This document shows positions 8,587 to 17,890 of a stretch of 64,000 bases of DNA, one piece after another. Numbering within the stretch: the stretch's first letter is position 1; each line of letters starts with the position of its first letter. The stretch is from Colwellia sp. Its GTDB lineage: Bacteria; Pseudomonadota; Gammaproteobacteria; Enterobacterales; Alteromonadaceae. The notes beneath the pieces are model-generated. The model was not told the DNA's origin. It ran no database searches and saw only the letters and a program-made list of their open reading frames with translations. Location of the stretch: contig JABSOW010000008.1 of the NCBI GenBank assembly GCA_013215465.1, positions 1 through 64,000 of the forward strand, in the 5' to 3' direction. The position numbers and the translations under genes were made by a program.

Positions 8587-9797
8587 CTAGGACATCCATT
8601 ACAAAATTTCTTTAATGAAATACATTTGCCACAGGTTCTTCATTCACTCAAAGCTAAGTAGATTAAAAATAATTAATCGCTAATGTCGCTTACTATCTGA
8701 AAGGAGGAAAAATAGAGGTGTGACTGTTTTCAAACAATGAAAGCCTCTCAAGAGACTTGATGCTAAAGTTAAACGCTACCTTAACTACCGTTATTATTAG
8801 GCGAGCAGTTTCTCACAACAACTTAGGTTTTGGCGTCGTTTAAAGCCCTGATGCTGATAGTATTCAGTCAGCACATTTTCATGGCCTACTGCGCCATGAA
8901 AAAGCTTCCTAAAACCTTTCGTTAAGGTTAACCAATTTTCAGGGCTGATGTTTAAGCGAGCGAGTATGGCCGGTTGGTTTTGTTCAATATAGCCTGCTTT
9001 ATCTGCTCTGATACAACGCCCAGTTAACTCGATTAATGCCAAATAGTCGTTGAGTTCAAATGGTAAACCTTTCGGCATCTCTTTTCTGGGGTTGCCGACA
9101 AAAGGCAGTAGCTGTTTTACACTGGTGTAATCTGAGCTTTCTGGGCTTTGCGCTATCTTGGCTCTTACTGGGTTTAAATCAACATAAGCCATGCAAGCTG
9201 CAAGAGCCGCTTCATCGAGTAAGGCTTGAGATTTAAAACGTCCTTCCCAAAATCGACCTGTACAGTTAGCTTGCCGCGCAATGCTTTCGTTCAGTATGCG
9301 CATAAACCAACTAATATCCATCAACCTGTCGCGATAGCGCGCTACTGTTTCTTCTAACGTTTGTTGTAAGTACTCAGCGATGACCTCACCTCGACAATAT
9401 TGTTGCGTTAATAAGGTGCCTTTAAAAAATTGATGCCAACGCTGCAAGACTTCCTCGGCAGACCAAGTTTTTGCCTTTTTTCATCGACAAATAACACCAT
9501 ATGGGTATGGTTACTCATAATGGCATAGGCGCAAACATCAATGGCAAAGACTTGACTTAAAGCAAGCATTTTATCTTCGACCCAGCCGCGTCTGTACTCA
9601 AAGTTTTTACCGGTAACCTTGTCTTCGCCACACAGATAAGCGCGACGTACACAGCGGGAAATACAGTGGTAATACTGTGTGTCTGCTAAGCTGATTAGCT
9701 GCTTTCTGGCGGTGGTCATAAAAACCCCCTCTACTTGGATGATTAGTTAACCATAGTAAATGTCTTAAAATTTTTCCATTAACACTGGATGTCCTAG
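8587..9797 (-). mobile_element. RAYT/IS200-like element with inverted termini, copy 2
   Basis: Boundaries are set by CTAGGACATCCA at 8587-8598 and its exact inverse TGGATGTCCTAG at 9786-9797, giving about 1.21 kb. A further partial terminus (AAGGACATCCATA) sits at 8567-8579. The interior matches copy 1 at 5480-6270. It carries one transposase gene that is no longer intact. Confidence 0.75.
8797..9719 (-). pseudogene. REP-associated (Y1/IS200-like) transposase, frameshifted, copy 2
   Basis: Read across a -1 frameshift near 9470 this gives a transposase of about 310 residues. The N-terminal frame (9408-9719) holds YYHCISRCVRRAYLCGED and the catalytic HUH-type motif NHTHMV. The C-terminal frame (8797-9447) holds RWHQFFKGTLLTQQY, CTGRFWEGRF and YVDLNPVRA. 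The break falls in an A-rich stretch (AAAAAAGGCAAAAAC). It is not in the phase of a standard A_AAA_AAG slippery heptamer, so mutation is more likely than programmed shifting. A 12-nt deletion relative to copy 1 removes about four residues just before CTGRFWEG. RAYTs normally act at REP palindromes by single-strand transposition. Confidence 0.8.
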
Positions 9798-9885
9798 CTA
9801 ATCCTAATCCGTCTAACCCAGATCAGAATAGCGTTTAGGTGCTGAAAACTAAAATTAGCGCTTGTGATCCACCTCAGGGCATGTT

Positions 9886-9896
9886 GTTAGCTTGCA
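9886..9896. repeat. Inverted repeat arm flanking the RelA/SpoT gene
   Basis: GTTAGCTTGCA at 9886-9896 has its exact inverse TGCAAGCTAAC at 11077-11087. The pair brackets the RelA/SpoT-domain gene with about 90 bp to its start and 25 bp from its stop. The sequence resembles integron attC core sites (GTTRRRY / RYYYAAC) only loosely. Confidence 0.4.
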
Positions 9897-9986
9897 AATC
9901 CAGAATACTAAATAACTACACTATGAATATTAAGTAACGTATTATAGAAACAAGACATACATTAAGATAACAATGACCTAATTACA

Positions 9987-11051
9987 ATGGTAAATGAAAG
10001 CTACGAAAAATCTAAACAACCACTAGCATTTTCGAAAAAACAAGTCGAAAAATCTGGTCGTATGATTAGAAAAAATGAAGGTGACTTTGAACATGCTATT
10101 AAAGTGGTTCAAAACTTTCGTGCAGCTCATTTATACCCTTTACAAATAATCAAAAATCTAGTTTGGAAGCACGTAAGAAAATTAGATCTTTTAGAAACTG
10201 CAACGGTTGTTAGGAGATTAAAACGTTTACCAACAATAATCGATAAGTTACGAAGAAAGTCTTTAGACGGTAAAACTAACAATGCTATCAGCTTAAAAAG
10301 AATGCATGACATTGGTGGTTGTAGAGTAATTCTAGAATCACTAGATGATTTAGAGCGACTTAACAAAAGCTTAGACTCTAGTAAAACTGTTCACAGTGTA
10401 AGGATGTACAACTACATTACATCACCGAAAAAAAGTGGTTATAGAGGCATACATAGAGTTTATAAGAGTTACGGTAAGTCCGATAGACACCCTTGGAAAG
10501 GATTTCAAATTGAAGTTCAATTAAGAACTCGATTACAGCATTTGTGGGCTACTACAGTAGAGATTGTTGATATTATCGAAAAAGAGTCTTTAAAAACAAA
10601 CCCCGCGGCTGCAAATACAAATTGGAAGAGGCTTTTTGAAATAATGGGAGAGTTTTTAGCTGTTAGGGATGGCTCTTGGAAAATGTCAAAAGAAACGACA
10701 ATTAGCTATAAAAAAGAATTGGTTTTACTGAATACCGAGCTTTCTATATTTAATAAATTGGATGCATTTAATAGTGCATTCAAAAAGGAAGAAATAAAAC
10801 AAAAATCAAAAGATTCGGGATATACTTTACTTGTTTATAATACTAAAGAACAATCAGGTAAGGCTTTTTTATATAGTGAAAGTAAAAAAGAATTAGCTCT
10901 TGAACGTTATGCCGAACAAGAAAAAAACACTGATAATAACGTATTGCTTGTTGCTGGAAGTGATTTAAAGTCTATAGAAAAAGCATACCCAAACTATCTA
11001 AGTGATACTTCAGAGTTTTTAGCTGAATATAGTCGAATAATATTGTCATAG
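9987..11051 (+). CDS. Stand-alone RelA/SpoT-domain nucleotide pyrophosphokinase (toxSAS-like candidate)
   Basis: The 354-residue protein carries a RelA/SpoT synthetase fold at about 70-200: RRLKRLPTIIDKL (78-88, nucleotide-binding helix), MHDIGGCRVIL (106-116), YNYITSPKKSGYRGIHRVY (141-159, guanosine/pyrophosphate acceptor loop with conserved Tyr) and EVQLRTRLQHLWATTVE (176-192, catalytic QxRT). There is no HD hydrolase, TGS or ACT domain, so it is not housekeeping RelA or SpoT. The C-terminal 150 residues are charged and unassigned. Stand-alone enzymes of this family make (p)ppGpp or, in toxic members, ppApp or pyrophosphorylated tRNA. It is a single gene with no partner on its strand and lies next to mobile DNA. 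No strong Shine-Dalgarno precedes the ATG at 9987. Toxicity is inferred only. Confidence 0.65.
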   Translation: MVNESYEKSKQPLAFSKKQVEKSGRMIRKNEGDFEHAIKVVQNFRAAHLYPLQIIKNLVWKHVRKLDLLETATVVRRLKRLPTIIDKLRRKSLDGKTNNAISLKRMHDIGGCRVILESLDDLERLNKSLDSSKTVHSVRMYNYITSPKKSGYRGIHRVYKSYGKSDRHPWKGFQIEVQLRTRLQHLWATTVEIVDIIEKESLKTNPAAANTNWKRLFEIMGEFLAVRDGSWKMSKETTISYKKELVLLNTELSIFNKLDAFNSAFKKEEIKQKSKDSGYTLLVYNTKEQSGKAFLYSESKKELALERYAEQEKNTDNNVLLVAGSDLKSIEKAYPNYLSDTSEFLAEYSRIILS

Positions 11052-11059
11052 TCTGAGTG

Positions 11060-11234
11060 TTCCCCAAACGCCTCATGCAAGCTAACGACCACATTAATGG
11101 GCTTTTGTCCCATTGAATTGCTTGATATTTGGCAAGCTGATCCTTTGTATGGTTATCCATACAACTTGATAAGTATTCGGGGAGATCCCTCTGGCTCTGC
11201 TCCCCTTTTATTAATTGGCTAAAATGCGGGGAAC
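11060..11234. repeat. Short segment with GTTCCCC/GGGGAAC ends
   Basis: GTTCCCC at 11060-11066 and GGGGAAC at 11228-11234 are inverted ends of a 175-bp stretch between the RelA/SpoT gene and the acyl-CoA ligase. It contains the 11-bp repeat arm at 11077 and a second GC-rich stem (GGGGAG...CTCCCC, about 11178-11207). It could be a small non-autonomous element or a terminator pair; I cannot decide. Confidence 0.3.
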
Positions 11235-11252
11235 AAAAAAGCCAAATCCATC

Positions 11253-12878
11253 CTAAATAACCCGGTTACGCAATACGTTTTTCTGAAGTTTACCGGTAGC
11301 AGTTGTTGGCAGTTTCCCAAATATTATTTTTTTAGGCCGTTTAAAGCGGGCCATGTTATTTCCACAGAACTGAATAAGTTCACTTTCGCTGACTTCTTGC
11401 CCTACCTTCAGCTCTACAAACGCACAGGGTACTTCGCCCCATTGTTCGTCGGCAAGTGCTATTACCGCTGCAACATTCACTGCAGGGTGTTTGTAAAGCA
11501 CATTTTCGACTTCGATTGAAGAAATATTTTCGCCACCAGAAATGATAATATCCTTGAGACGATCTTTTACCTGAATATAGCCATCAGGATGAATAACCCC
11601 TAGATCACCGCTCATAAACCAGCCATTTTTAAAAGCCTTGTCGGTCGCCTCTGGATCTTTCAAGTACCCCTTCATTACCGTATTACCGCGTATCGCAATT
11701 TCCCCCATGGTGGTAGAATCCCAGGGAACTGACTCACCACTTTCTGAATCGATTATATCGACCCTTTCGGTCATCGCAAAGCGTACACCCTGACGAGATT
11801 TTAATTCAGCCTGTTTTTGGATGCTTTGTTCTTGCCAGTCTTCTTGCGCTGCCGCCTGTAATATATGGCCGCTGGTTTCGGTGAGCCCATAGACATGCAT
11901 AACGTCGAAGCCAAACTGGTTCATACTCTCAAGAACACTAGCGGGAGGTGGTGAGCCAGCAGTAATCACATGAATAGTGCGATCAAATTTTAGCTGTTCC
12001 GATGCAGGTGCATTGGCAAGCATACTCAGTACGATTGGAGCACAACCAAAATGCGTAACCTGATGTTTTTCGATCAGCTCGAAAATAGCGCTAGGCGTAA
12101 GCGCACGAATACAAATGATTGTTGCTGCCGCCGCGGTCATAGTCCAGACATGCCCCCAGCCATTGCAATGAAACATTGGCACTGTATAAAGATAGCGCGG
12201 ATGCGAGGGTAGAGCCCAAGACATAGCTGTCCCCATGCCCATCAAGTAGGCTCCCCTATGATGATAAACTACGCCTTTAGGTAAACCTGTGGTTCCCGAG
12301 GTGTAATTAAGTGCGAGTGACTGCCATTCATCTTCCGGTGCTAGCCATACAAAACCATCATCACCCTGATCAACTAGTTCTTGGTAAAAAGTGAATTCGA
12401 TGTCGCTTGGCAATGCCGGTTTTTCAGTGGCGGCAGGATCATCAATGATGATAATTTCAGGTTGCAGTTTACAGCTGTTCAGCGCTTCCTTAAGTATCGG
12501 CCAAAGCTGACGGTCAACGATAATGGCCTTCGATTCGGCGTGGTCAATAATGTAGGCCAAGCTCTCGGCGTCAATACGTGTATTGATGGTGTTCAGAATA
12601 GCGCCGGCCATAGGTATCGAAAAGTGGCACTCAAACATTTCGGGAGTATTAAAAGCAAATACCGAGACTGTATCGTTTTTACCAATGCCGCGCGCGGCCA
12701 AACTAGCAGCAAAGCGGGTACAGCGATTGCGTGTTTGTGACCAAGTGTAGCGTAGATCGTTGTAAATCAGGGACTCACGTTGTGGGTAAATATCCGCGGT
12801 TCGATGTAGAAAGGACAGCGGCGTCAACGGCACAAAGTTGGCTGAATTTTGGGCTAGTTGATGGTTTTTATTGGTCAT
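11253..12878 (-). CDS. Acyl-CoA ligase (AMP-forming)
   Basis: The ANL-family enzyme of 541 residues activates a carboxylic acid to its CoA thioester via an acyl-AMP. Visible motifs are YTSGTTGLPKGV (P-loop), YGLTETSG, GWFMSGDLGVIHPDGYI and KDRLKDIIISGGENIS (hinge), and PTTATGKLQK with the catalytic lysine near the C-terminus. The ATG at 12878 follows GGAG at good spacing, so a 13-residue upstream extension is discarded. It is the last gene of a minus-strand operon with an acyl-CoA dehydrogenase and malonyl-CoA decarboxylase. Overall it resembles medium-chain and methylmercaptopropionate (DmdB-type) ligases; substrate cannot be read from sequence. A short acid such as propionate, acrylate or 3-hydroxypropionate would fit the neighbours. 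Confidence 0.85.
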   Translation of the reverse strand: MTNKNHQLAQNSANFVPLTPLSFLHRTADIYPQRESLIYNDLRYTWSQTRNRCTRFAASLAARGIGKNDTVSVFAFNTPEMFECHFSIPMAGAILNTINTRIDAESLAYIIDHAESKAIIVDRQLWPILKEALNSCKLQPEIIIIDDPAATEKPALPSDIEFTFYQELVDQGDDGFVWLAPEDEWQSLALNYTSGTTGLPKGVVYHHRGAYLMGMGTAMSWALPSHPRYLYTVPMFHCNGWGHVWTMTAAAATIICIRALTPSAIFELIEKHQVTHFGCAPIVLSMLANAPASEQLKFDRTIHVITAGSPPPASVLESMNQFGFDVMHVYGLTETSGHILQAAAQEDWQEQSIQKQAELKSRQGVRFAMTERVDIIDSESGESVPWDSTTMGEIAIRGNTVMKGYLKDPEATDKAFKNGWFMSGDLGVIHPDGYIQVKDRLKDIIISGGENISSIEVENVLYKHPAVNVAAVIALADEQWGEVPCAFVELKVGQEVSESELIQFCGNNMARFKRPKKIIFGKLPTTATGKLQKNVLRNRVI

Positions 12879-13030
12879 TATTATACTCCAGATTAGGTTG
12901 GTCTTATTGCCTTTCAACTCGACTTGGTGTAACTATGGAAACGGTGGCGCTTTAGAGCTGCCCACCGCCCATTGAAATCTATAAATTAAATTCTCTATAC
13001 ATTCGCACTATTAGAAATGGCTATGGTAAA

Positions 13031-14452
13031 TTAAATGGAGAAACCTCCTAGTTTGGTTTCTAGATATTCTTTAAGGCCATCACGTGCGCCTTCACGTCCC
13101 AGCCCGCTCTCTTTCATGCCGCCAAAAGGCGCCGCGGCGCTGGTAGGATTAATGTCGTTAATGCCGATAATACCAAATTGTAATGCTTCAAAAGTACGCA
13201 TTGCCCTTGACAGGTTTTGCGTATAAACATACGCCGCTAAACCATAGTTGGTGTCATTTGCCATGGCTATCACTTCGTCCTCAGAATCAAAAGCAATCAC
13301 CGCAGCCACAGGTCCAAAAGTTTCCTCACGATAAATCAACATATCCGGGCTGACATTACTTAGTAGGGTTGGCGCGTAAAAATGGCCATTTTTCATATTT
13401 CCTTCGACCAGTCGCTTTCCGCCATGAAGCAGTGTTGCGCCTTTTGCCAAGGCATCGACCACTTGCTTGTCCACTTTATCCACCGCGGCTTGATTCACCA
13501 GAGGGCCTATTGTCACTCCAGACTCCAGGCCATTTCCCGCCTGCAACTTAACTACACGCTCTTTAAGCGTCTTCAGGAATGTCTCTACTATTGAGCGCTG
13601 TACAAAAATGCGATTCGGACTGATGCAGGCTTGCCCGGCATTAAGAAACTTAATCAGCGCTACCCCTTTGGCTGCGTGTACCGGATCAGCATCATCGAAG
13701 ACAATAAAGGGTGCATGGCCGCCCAACTCCATAGAGACGCGCTTAAGTTGCGGTGCCGCATCACGGGCCAGTATTTTGCCTACCGGTGTAGAGCCGGTAA
13801 AGGTCAATTTCTTAACCAATACATTGGTACAGAACTCTTCCCCAATAGGTTTGGGCTCAGCACTGGTGACAAGGTTAACCACACCGGCAGGTATACCGGC
13901 ATCATGTAAAATTTCAAACACCGCCATAGCACACAACGGCGTAGCTTCTGCCGGTTTCAATACTATGGTACAACCGGCGGCAATAGCGGGCGCCACCTTA
14001 CGAGTAATCATTGAAACGGGATAATTCCAAGGTGTGATCGCCGCTACAACGCCCACTGGTTGATGGTGAACAATAAAACGCTGATCTGACCTAGCCGATG
14101 GAATGGTTTCACCATAAACTCGCTTGGCTTCTTCGGCATACCAACGTAAAAAATCAGCGCCGTACTGCACTTCATTTAGTGAAGCTTTCAGCGGCTTACC
14201 CTGCTCGCGAGTCATCAATTCTGCTAGCTGTTGCTTACGTTCTATCATTAATTCATAGGCGCGATACAGACATTCTGAGCGTTTGTAGGCGGTAGTGCCA
14301 GCCCAGCCAGAAAAAGCGGCCTGAGCTGCCTCAATTGCCATTACCGCATGATGGCGAGTACCATCAGCCACTTGGCCAATTTCTTCCCCACATGCCGGAT
14401 TATAGACCGCAAAGGTTTTTTCAGTTATCAGCCATTCACCGTTTATATACAT
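13031..14452 (-). CDS. NAD(P)-dependent aldehyde dehydrogenase (succinate-semialdehyde dehydrogenase-like)
   Basis: The 473-residue ALDH-superfamily enzyme oxidises an aldehyde to an acid or thioester. Motifs: TPWNYPVSMITRK (cofactor pocket), FTGSTPVGK (Rossmann loop), MELGGHAPFIVFDDAD (general base Glu), NAGQACISPNRIFVQ (catalytic Cys) and EETFGPVAAV. AGAGGA-type Shine-Dalgarno precedes the ATG at 14452. Closest style is GabD/Sad succinate-semialdehyde dehydrogenase. In this operon, with malonyl-CoA decarboxylase and a beta-oxidation pair but no thiolase, malonate semialdehyde or its CoA ester is a reasonable alternative substrate (inference). The divergent LysR regulator resembles PtrR, which in E. 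coli sits next to the sad gene. Confidence 0.85.
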   Translation of the reverse strand: MYINGEWLITEKTFAVYNPACGEEIGQVADGTRHHAVMAIEAAQAAFSGWAGTTAYKRSECLYRAYELMIERKQQLAELMTREQGKPLKASLNEVQYGADFLRWYAEEAKRVYGETIPSARSDQRFIVHHQPVGVVAAITPWNYPVSMITRKVAPAIAAGCTIVLKPAEATPLCAMAVFEILHDAGIPAGVVNLVTSAEPKPIGEEFCTNVLVKKLTFTGSTPVGKILARDAAPQLKRVSMELGGHAPFIVFDDADPVHAAKGVALIKFLNAGQACISPNRIFVQRSIVETFLKTLKERVVKLQAGNGLESGVTIGPLVNQAAVDKVDKQVVDALAKGATLLHGGKRLVEGNMKNGHFYAPTLLSNVSPDMLIYREETFGPVAAVIAFDSEDEVIAMANDTNYGLAAYVYTQNLSRAMRTFEALQFGIIGINDINPTSAAAPFGGMKESGLGREGARDGLKEYLETKLGGFSI

Positions 14453-14503
14453 GATTAGTCCTCTAATAAAAAATTACCAGTTTTGCCGCGACGGAGTCAT
14501 AAA

Positions 14504-16291
14504 TTAGAATAAATCCTCATCCATTGCCATAATCGACTGACTGCCACTTTTGACCATCGCCGCATGGCTTAGGTAGCGCGGTAGTATCTGATCCAGATAA
14601 AAACGTGCCGTTGCCAACTTAGCACTATAAAAAGAACTATCGCTGTCTGCCAAGCTCAGTTTAGCTTCAGCCACCTGTGCCGCCATTAACATTTGCCATG
14701 CGCCGCACACAGAGCCCATCAGCATCAAATAATTAAAACTGACCGCTCCCGACCAATTAATGTCCGCTTTTGCTTCTTTCAATAACAGAGCTTTAGCATC
14801 GGCTAACGCTTCAACAGCAAGGGCAAAAGCCTTTGATTCATCTTTCAATGTATTAGTGCCCTGCTCTACGTCTGCAGCTAGCTCGCGCATCTCCTGCAAC
14901 AAACTATCCATAGCAGCACCCTGGTCGAACAACGTTTTACGAGCAACCAGATCTAAAGCCTGAATGCCATTGGTACCCTCGTAAATTGGCAGAATTCGTG
15001 CATCACGGTAATATTGACCCGCGCCAGTTTCTTCAATAAAGCCCATTCCGCCGTGAACTTGCACACCGATAGAAGTAACTTCTAGACCAACTTCTGTACT
15101 CCAGCCCTTCACAACAGGCGTTAATAAGGCGGCCCGCGCTTTGTGATGCTTTCTCACGTCTGCATCTGGATGTTTTTCTTGATAATCGGTACTCGCACAG
15201 GCCACATAGGTCAAGGCACGGCTCGCTTCAGTCAGCGCACGCATCGTCATTAACATCCTACGCACATCCGGATGCTTAATGATCATACCAAGCTCAGATC
15301 CACCTGGGGCAATACCCTGAGGACGCTCCTTAGCGTAATCTCTGGCTAATTGATAAGAACGCTCGGCAATGGCGACACCTTGTAAGCCGACAGTCAGGCG
15401 CGCATTGTTCATCATGCTAAACATGCAGACCAAGCCTTTGTTCTCTTCACCCACTAGGTAACCAATGGCACCACCGTTATCGCCATAACTCATAACACAG
15501 GTGGGACTGGCGTGAATACCAATCTTATGTTCCAAAGAAGTGACTTGACAGTCATTACGCTCACCTAAAGAGCCATCGTCATTGACCAAAAATTTAGGCA
15601 CAATAAACAGTGATATTCCTTTGACTCCTGGTGGAGCATCTTGCAGGCGCGCTAGCACCAAATGGACGATATTATCCACCATATCGTGCTCACCCCAGGT
15701 GATAAAAATTTTCTGGCCGGTAATGCGGTAATGATCACCATCGCGTTCGGCACGGGTACGTAAAGTCGCCATATCTGAACCCGCTTGCGGCTCAGTAAGA
15801 TTCATCGTTCCGCTCCAGCGGCCAGCAATCATTTGGGGCAGATAACGGGATTTTAGTTCGTCACTGGCATTAGCCTGTATCGCTTCCACAGCGCCTTGAG
15901 TCAACAACGGACACAAGCCCCAGGCCATGTTGGCCGAGTGCCACATTTCCTGCACCGGAATAGCTAGGGTAAAGGGTAAGCCCTGACCACCATAGTCTGG
16001 CTCAAACTGCAATGATCCCCAACCGCCATCAGCAAATTGTTGATAAGCGTCTTTAAACCCTTCAGGGGTCTGCACCTCATTGTTATTGTGTATCTTAACG
16101 CCGCGCAGATCGCCAGAGGCATTAAGTGGCGAAACCACCTCACCCGCTAGCTTACTGGCTTGGTCAAGAATACATGAAACCAGTTCTGGCAAAGCTTCTT
16201 CGTAACCGGGAATGGTGGCTAGCTCATTTATGTTCACTAGCTCATTGAGCACAAAATTCATATCTTTCAGGGGAGCTTGGTAATCTGCCAT
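14504..16291 (-). CDS. Acyl-CoA dehydrogenase, long (AcdB/DmdC-like) type
   Basis: The FAD enzyme of 595 residues desaturates an acyl-CoA at the alpha-beta bond. It is longer than the usual 380 residues because it has an N-terminal extension and an extra C-terminal helical domain, as in the DmdC/AcdB group. Motifs: GTMNLTEPQAGSDMATLRT (FAD/substrate loop), KIFITWGEHDM, VQVHGGMGFIEETGAGQYYRDARI and IYEGTNGIQALDL with the catalytic-base region. AAGGA precedes the ATG. It lies 21 bp after malonyl-CoA decarboxylase. Members of this group act on methylmercaptopropionyl-CoA or various fatty acyl-CoAs; substrate here is undetermined. Confidence 0.88.
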   Translation of the reverse strand: MADYQAPLKDMNFVLNELVNINELATIPGYEEALPELVSCILDQASKLAGEVVSPLNASGDLRGVKIHNNNEVQTPEGFKDAYQQFADGGWGSLQFEPDYGGQGLPFTLAIPVQEMWHSANMAWGLCPLLTQGAVEAIQANASDELKSRYLPQMIAGRWSGTMNLTEPQAGSDMATLRTRAERDGDHYRITGQKIFITWGEHDMVDNIVHLVLARLQDAPPGVKGISLFIVPKFLVNDDGSLGERNDCQVTSLEHKIGIHASPTCVMSYGDNGGAIGYLVGEENKGLVCMFSMMNNARLTVGLQGVAIAERSYQLARDYAKERPQGIAPGGSELGMIIKHPDVRRMLMTMRALTEASRALTYVACASTDYQEKHPDADVRKHHKARAALLTPVVKGWSTEVGLEVTSIGVQVHGGMGFIEETGAGQYYRDARILPIYEGTNGIQALDLVARKTLFDQGAAMDSLLQEMRELAADVEQGTNTLKDESKAFALAVEALADAKALLLKEAKADINWSGAVSFNYLMLMGSVCGAWQMLMAAQVAEAKLSLADSDSSFYSAKLATARFYLDQILPRYLSHAAMVKSGSQSIMAMDEDLF

Positions 16292-16312
16292 GCTATATTC
16301 CTTTTATATTAT

Positions 16313-17740
16313 TTATTTCAATTTTTTTAACAATGCTTTGACCGCGTTAGAGGTAGTCGCCTCGCCACGTTCAACATACGCAGTGCTATTGGATTCAATC
16401 CGATCAAGCCGGTAGAGATAATTTACCATCAGCCCATATGACTGGCTTAGACCTTTTTCCGAGCGATCACCCATCCAATTCAATTGCTCGATGTGTGCAC
16501 CATTGGTCAGGTGAAAATGCGCTACGGGATCAAAAGCTCGACCATTGCTGCGTTTTTCTTCGCTGAGATAGTGCCCAGCTAAGCGTGTTAGCAGCGGTTG
16601 CAAAACCTCACATATTTGGCTGTCTTTCGGCCAATTTGGCAGCTCAAGTAGACTGCCTAGACTGGAGTCGACCCCCAACCGCTGACACTGTAGGGCAAGC
16701 GATTTTTGTTCAGATTTGGTTAAAAGATCCGGTTTATCATTGGCTAACTGCTGCGTTAACCAACGGCGGAAACTAACAATCGGTGACAGTGTGGCAAAAT
16801 TATTGATATGAGGAAATTCCTCAGACAACTTAGCCACCACTCTCTTAATCAGGAAATTACCAAAACTAATGCCCGCTAACCCTTTCTGGGCATTAGATAT
16901 CGAGTAGAAAATAGCCGTATCCATCTGTGCTAAATCATCTACTGGCGCGGTCTCATCCAGAAGATCTTGTACATTTCGTGCCAGCCCAGTTGTCAGTGCC
17001 ACTTCAACAAAAATTAACGGCTCACCGAGCATGTGTGGATGTAAAAATGCGTAACAGCGACGATCAGAATCCAACCGATTTTTGAGATCATCCCAACTGC
17101 GAATTTCATGAACCGACTCATAGGCGATTAATTTTTCCAACAGTGACGCGGGCGAATCCCAAGTAATGCAATCTAGCGTCAGAAAACCGATATCGAACCA
17201 TGAGATCAATAGCCGTTTTAGATCACCCTCTAAGGCGGCAAAAGCCGGATCATCAGCTTTCAATGCCATCAATTCAGCGCGCATATCCACTAGAAATTTA
17301 ACACCTTCAGGCAACTCATTGAACTGAGTCAATAACTGTAAACGTGGCGCTTCTAAGGCCTGACGAAATTGCTGAATATTAGCGTACCGATCAGCGACAT
17401 CTTCCGATTTATGCCAACATTCTATGGCATGTTCGACTTGCGCTGTATCTACATCAAAATCAGTGGCAAGCACTTTAAGAAAACGCTGGCGACCTTTACT
17501 GTTTAATTCAAGATAGGAGCGCCCCAAGATAGCAGTCTCAGCCCGCGCTGATACTTCACCACCTCGCATTTCCAAACAAAGTTGTATTTGTGCTCGAAGA
17601 CGCGGTAAATCCTCATCGGATAAATCTGCTTGAAAGTGCACAGAATTTTGCACATAACCATTACCAGTAACCTTGCTCCAGACATGGCGTAATTGCCCCC
17701 ATGTTCGGTCAAGAAAACGCGGTTTATCTTGTATTTTCAA
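16313..17740 (-). CDS. Malonyl-CoA decarboxylase (TTG start)
   Basis: The 475-residue protein converts malonyl-CoA to acetyl-CoA and CO2. It is alpha-helical in the first 190 residues and carries the catalytic GNAT-like domain after that: HPHMLGEPLIFVEVALT, FYSISNAQKGLAGISFGNFLIKRV, and AHFHLTNGAHIEQLNW followed by SQSYGLMVNYLY. The last stretch contains the conserved His and Asn of the active site. The start codon is TTG at 17740, supported by GGAGG six bases upstream; no in-frame ATG fits. Its place between an acyl-CoA dehydrogenase and a hydroxyacyl-CoA dehydrogenase suggests malonyl-CoA is a catabolic intermediate here rather than a biosynthetic regulator. Confidence 0.88.
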   Translation of the reverse strand: MKIQDKPRFLDRTWGQLRHVWSKVTGNGYVQNSVHFQADLSDEDLPRLRAQIQLCLEMRGGEVSARAETAILGRSYLELNSKGRQRFLKVLATDFDVDTAQVEHAIECWHKSEDVADRYANIQQFRQALEAPRLQLLTQFNELPEGVKFLVDMRAELMALKADDPAFAALEGDLKRLLISWFDIGFLTLDCITWDSPASLLEKLIAYESVHEIRSWDDLKNRLDSDRRCYAFLHPHMLGEPLIFVEVALTTGLARNVQDLLDETAPVDDLAQMDTAIFYSISNAQKGLAGISFGNFLIKRVVAKLSEEFPHINNFATLSPIVSFRRWLTQQLANDKPDLLTKSEQKSLALQCQRLGVDSSLGSLLELPNWPKDSQICEVLQPLLTRLAGHYLSEEKRSNGRAFDPVAHFHLTNGAHIEQLNWMGDRSEKGLSQSYGLMVNYLYRLDRIESNSTAYVERGEATTSNAVKALLKKLK

Positions 17741-17890
17741 CTAACACCTCCAATATTCTTAACGTTATTTCAATAAGGGCTTTAACCCTATTCCTAACGA
17801 TATACCTGTTCCACAGCAACGTTCGGCATGGCGGCTATCGCCGTCCATACCAATTCATTCGGTTTGATTGGTTCGTGTAATCAAACTCAT

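Noticed and set aside
9440-9490. Programmed -1 frameshift in the transposase
   Set aside because: The A-rich tract is not in A_AAA_AAG phase and the gene also carries a 12-nt deletion at a conserved site, so decay is simpler.
9800-11250. Integron attC sites around the RelA/SpoT gene
   Set aside because: Core motifs GTTAGCT/AGCTAAC only loosely fit GTTRRRY/RYYYAAC and no complete paired L and R boxes could be found on either side.
13035-14295. Several long plus-strand frames opposite the aldehyde dehydrogenase
   Set aside because: They are antisense shadows of a conserved coding sequence with no independent support.
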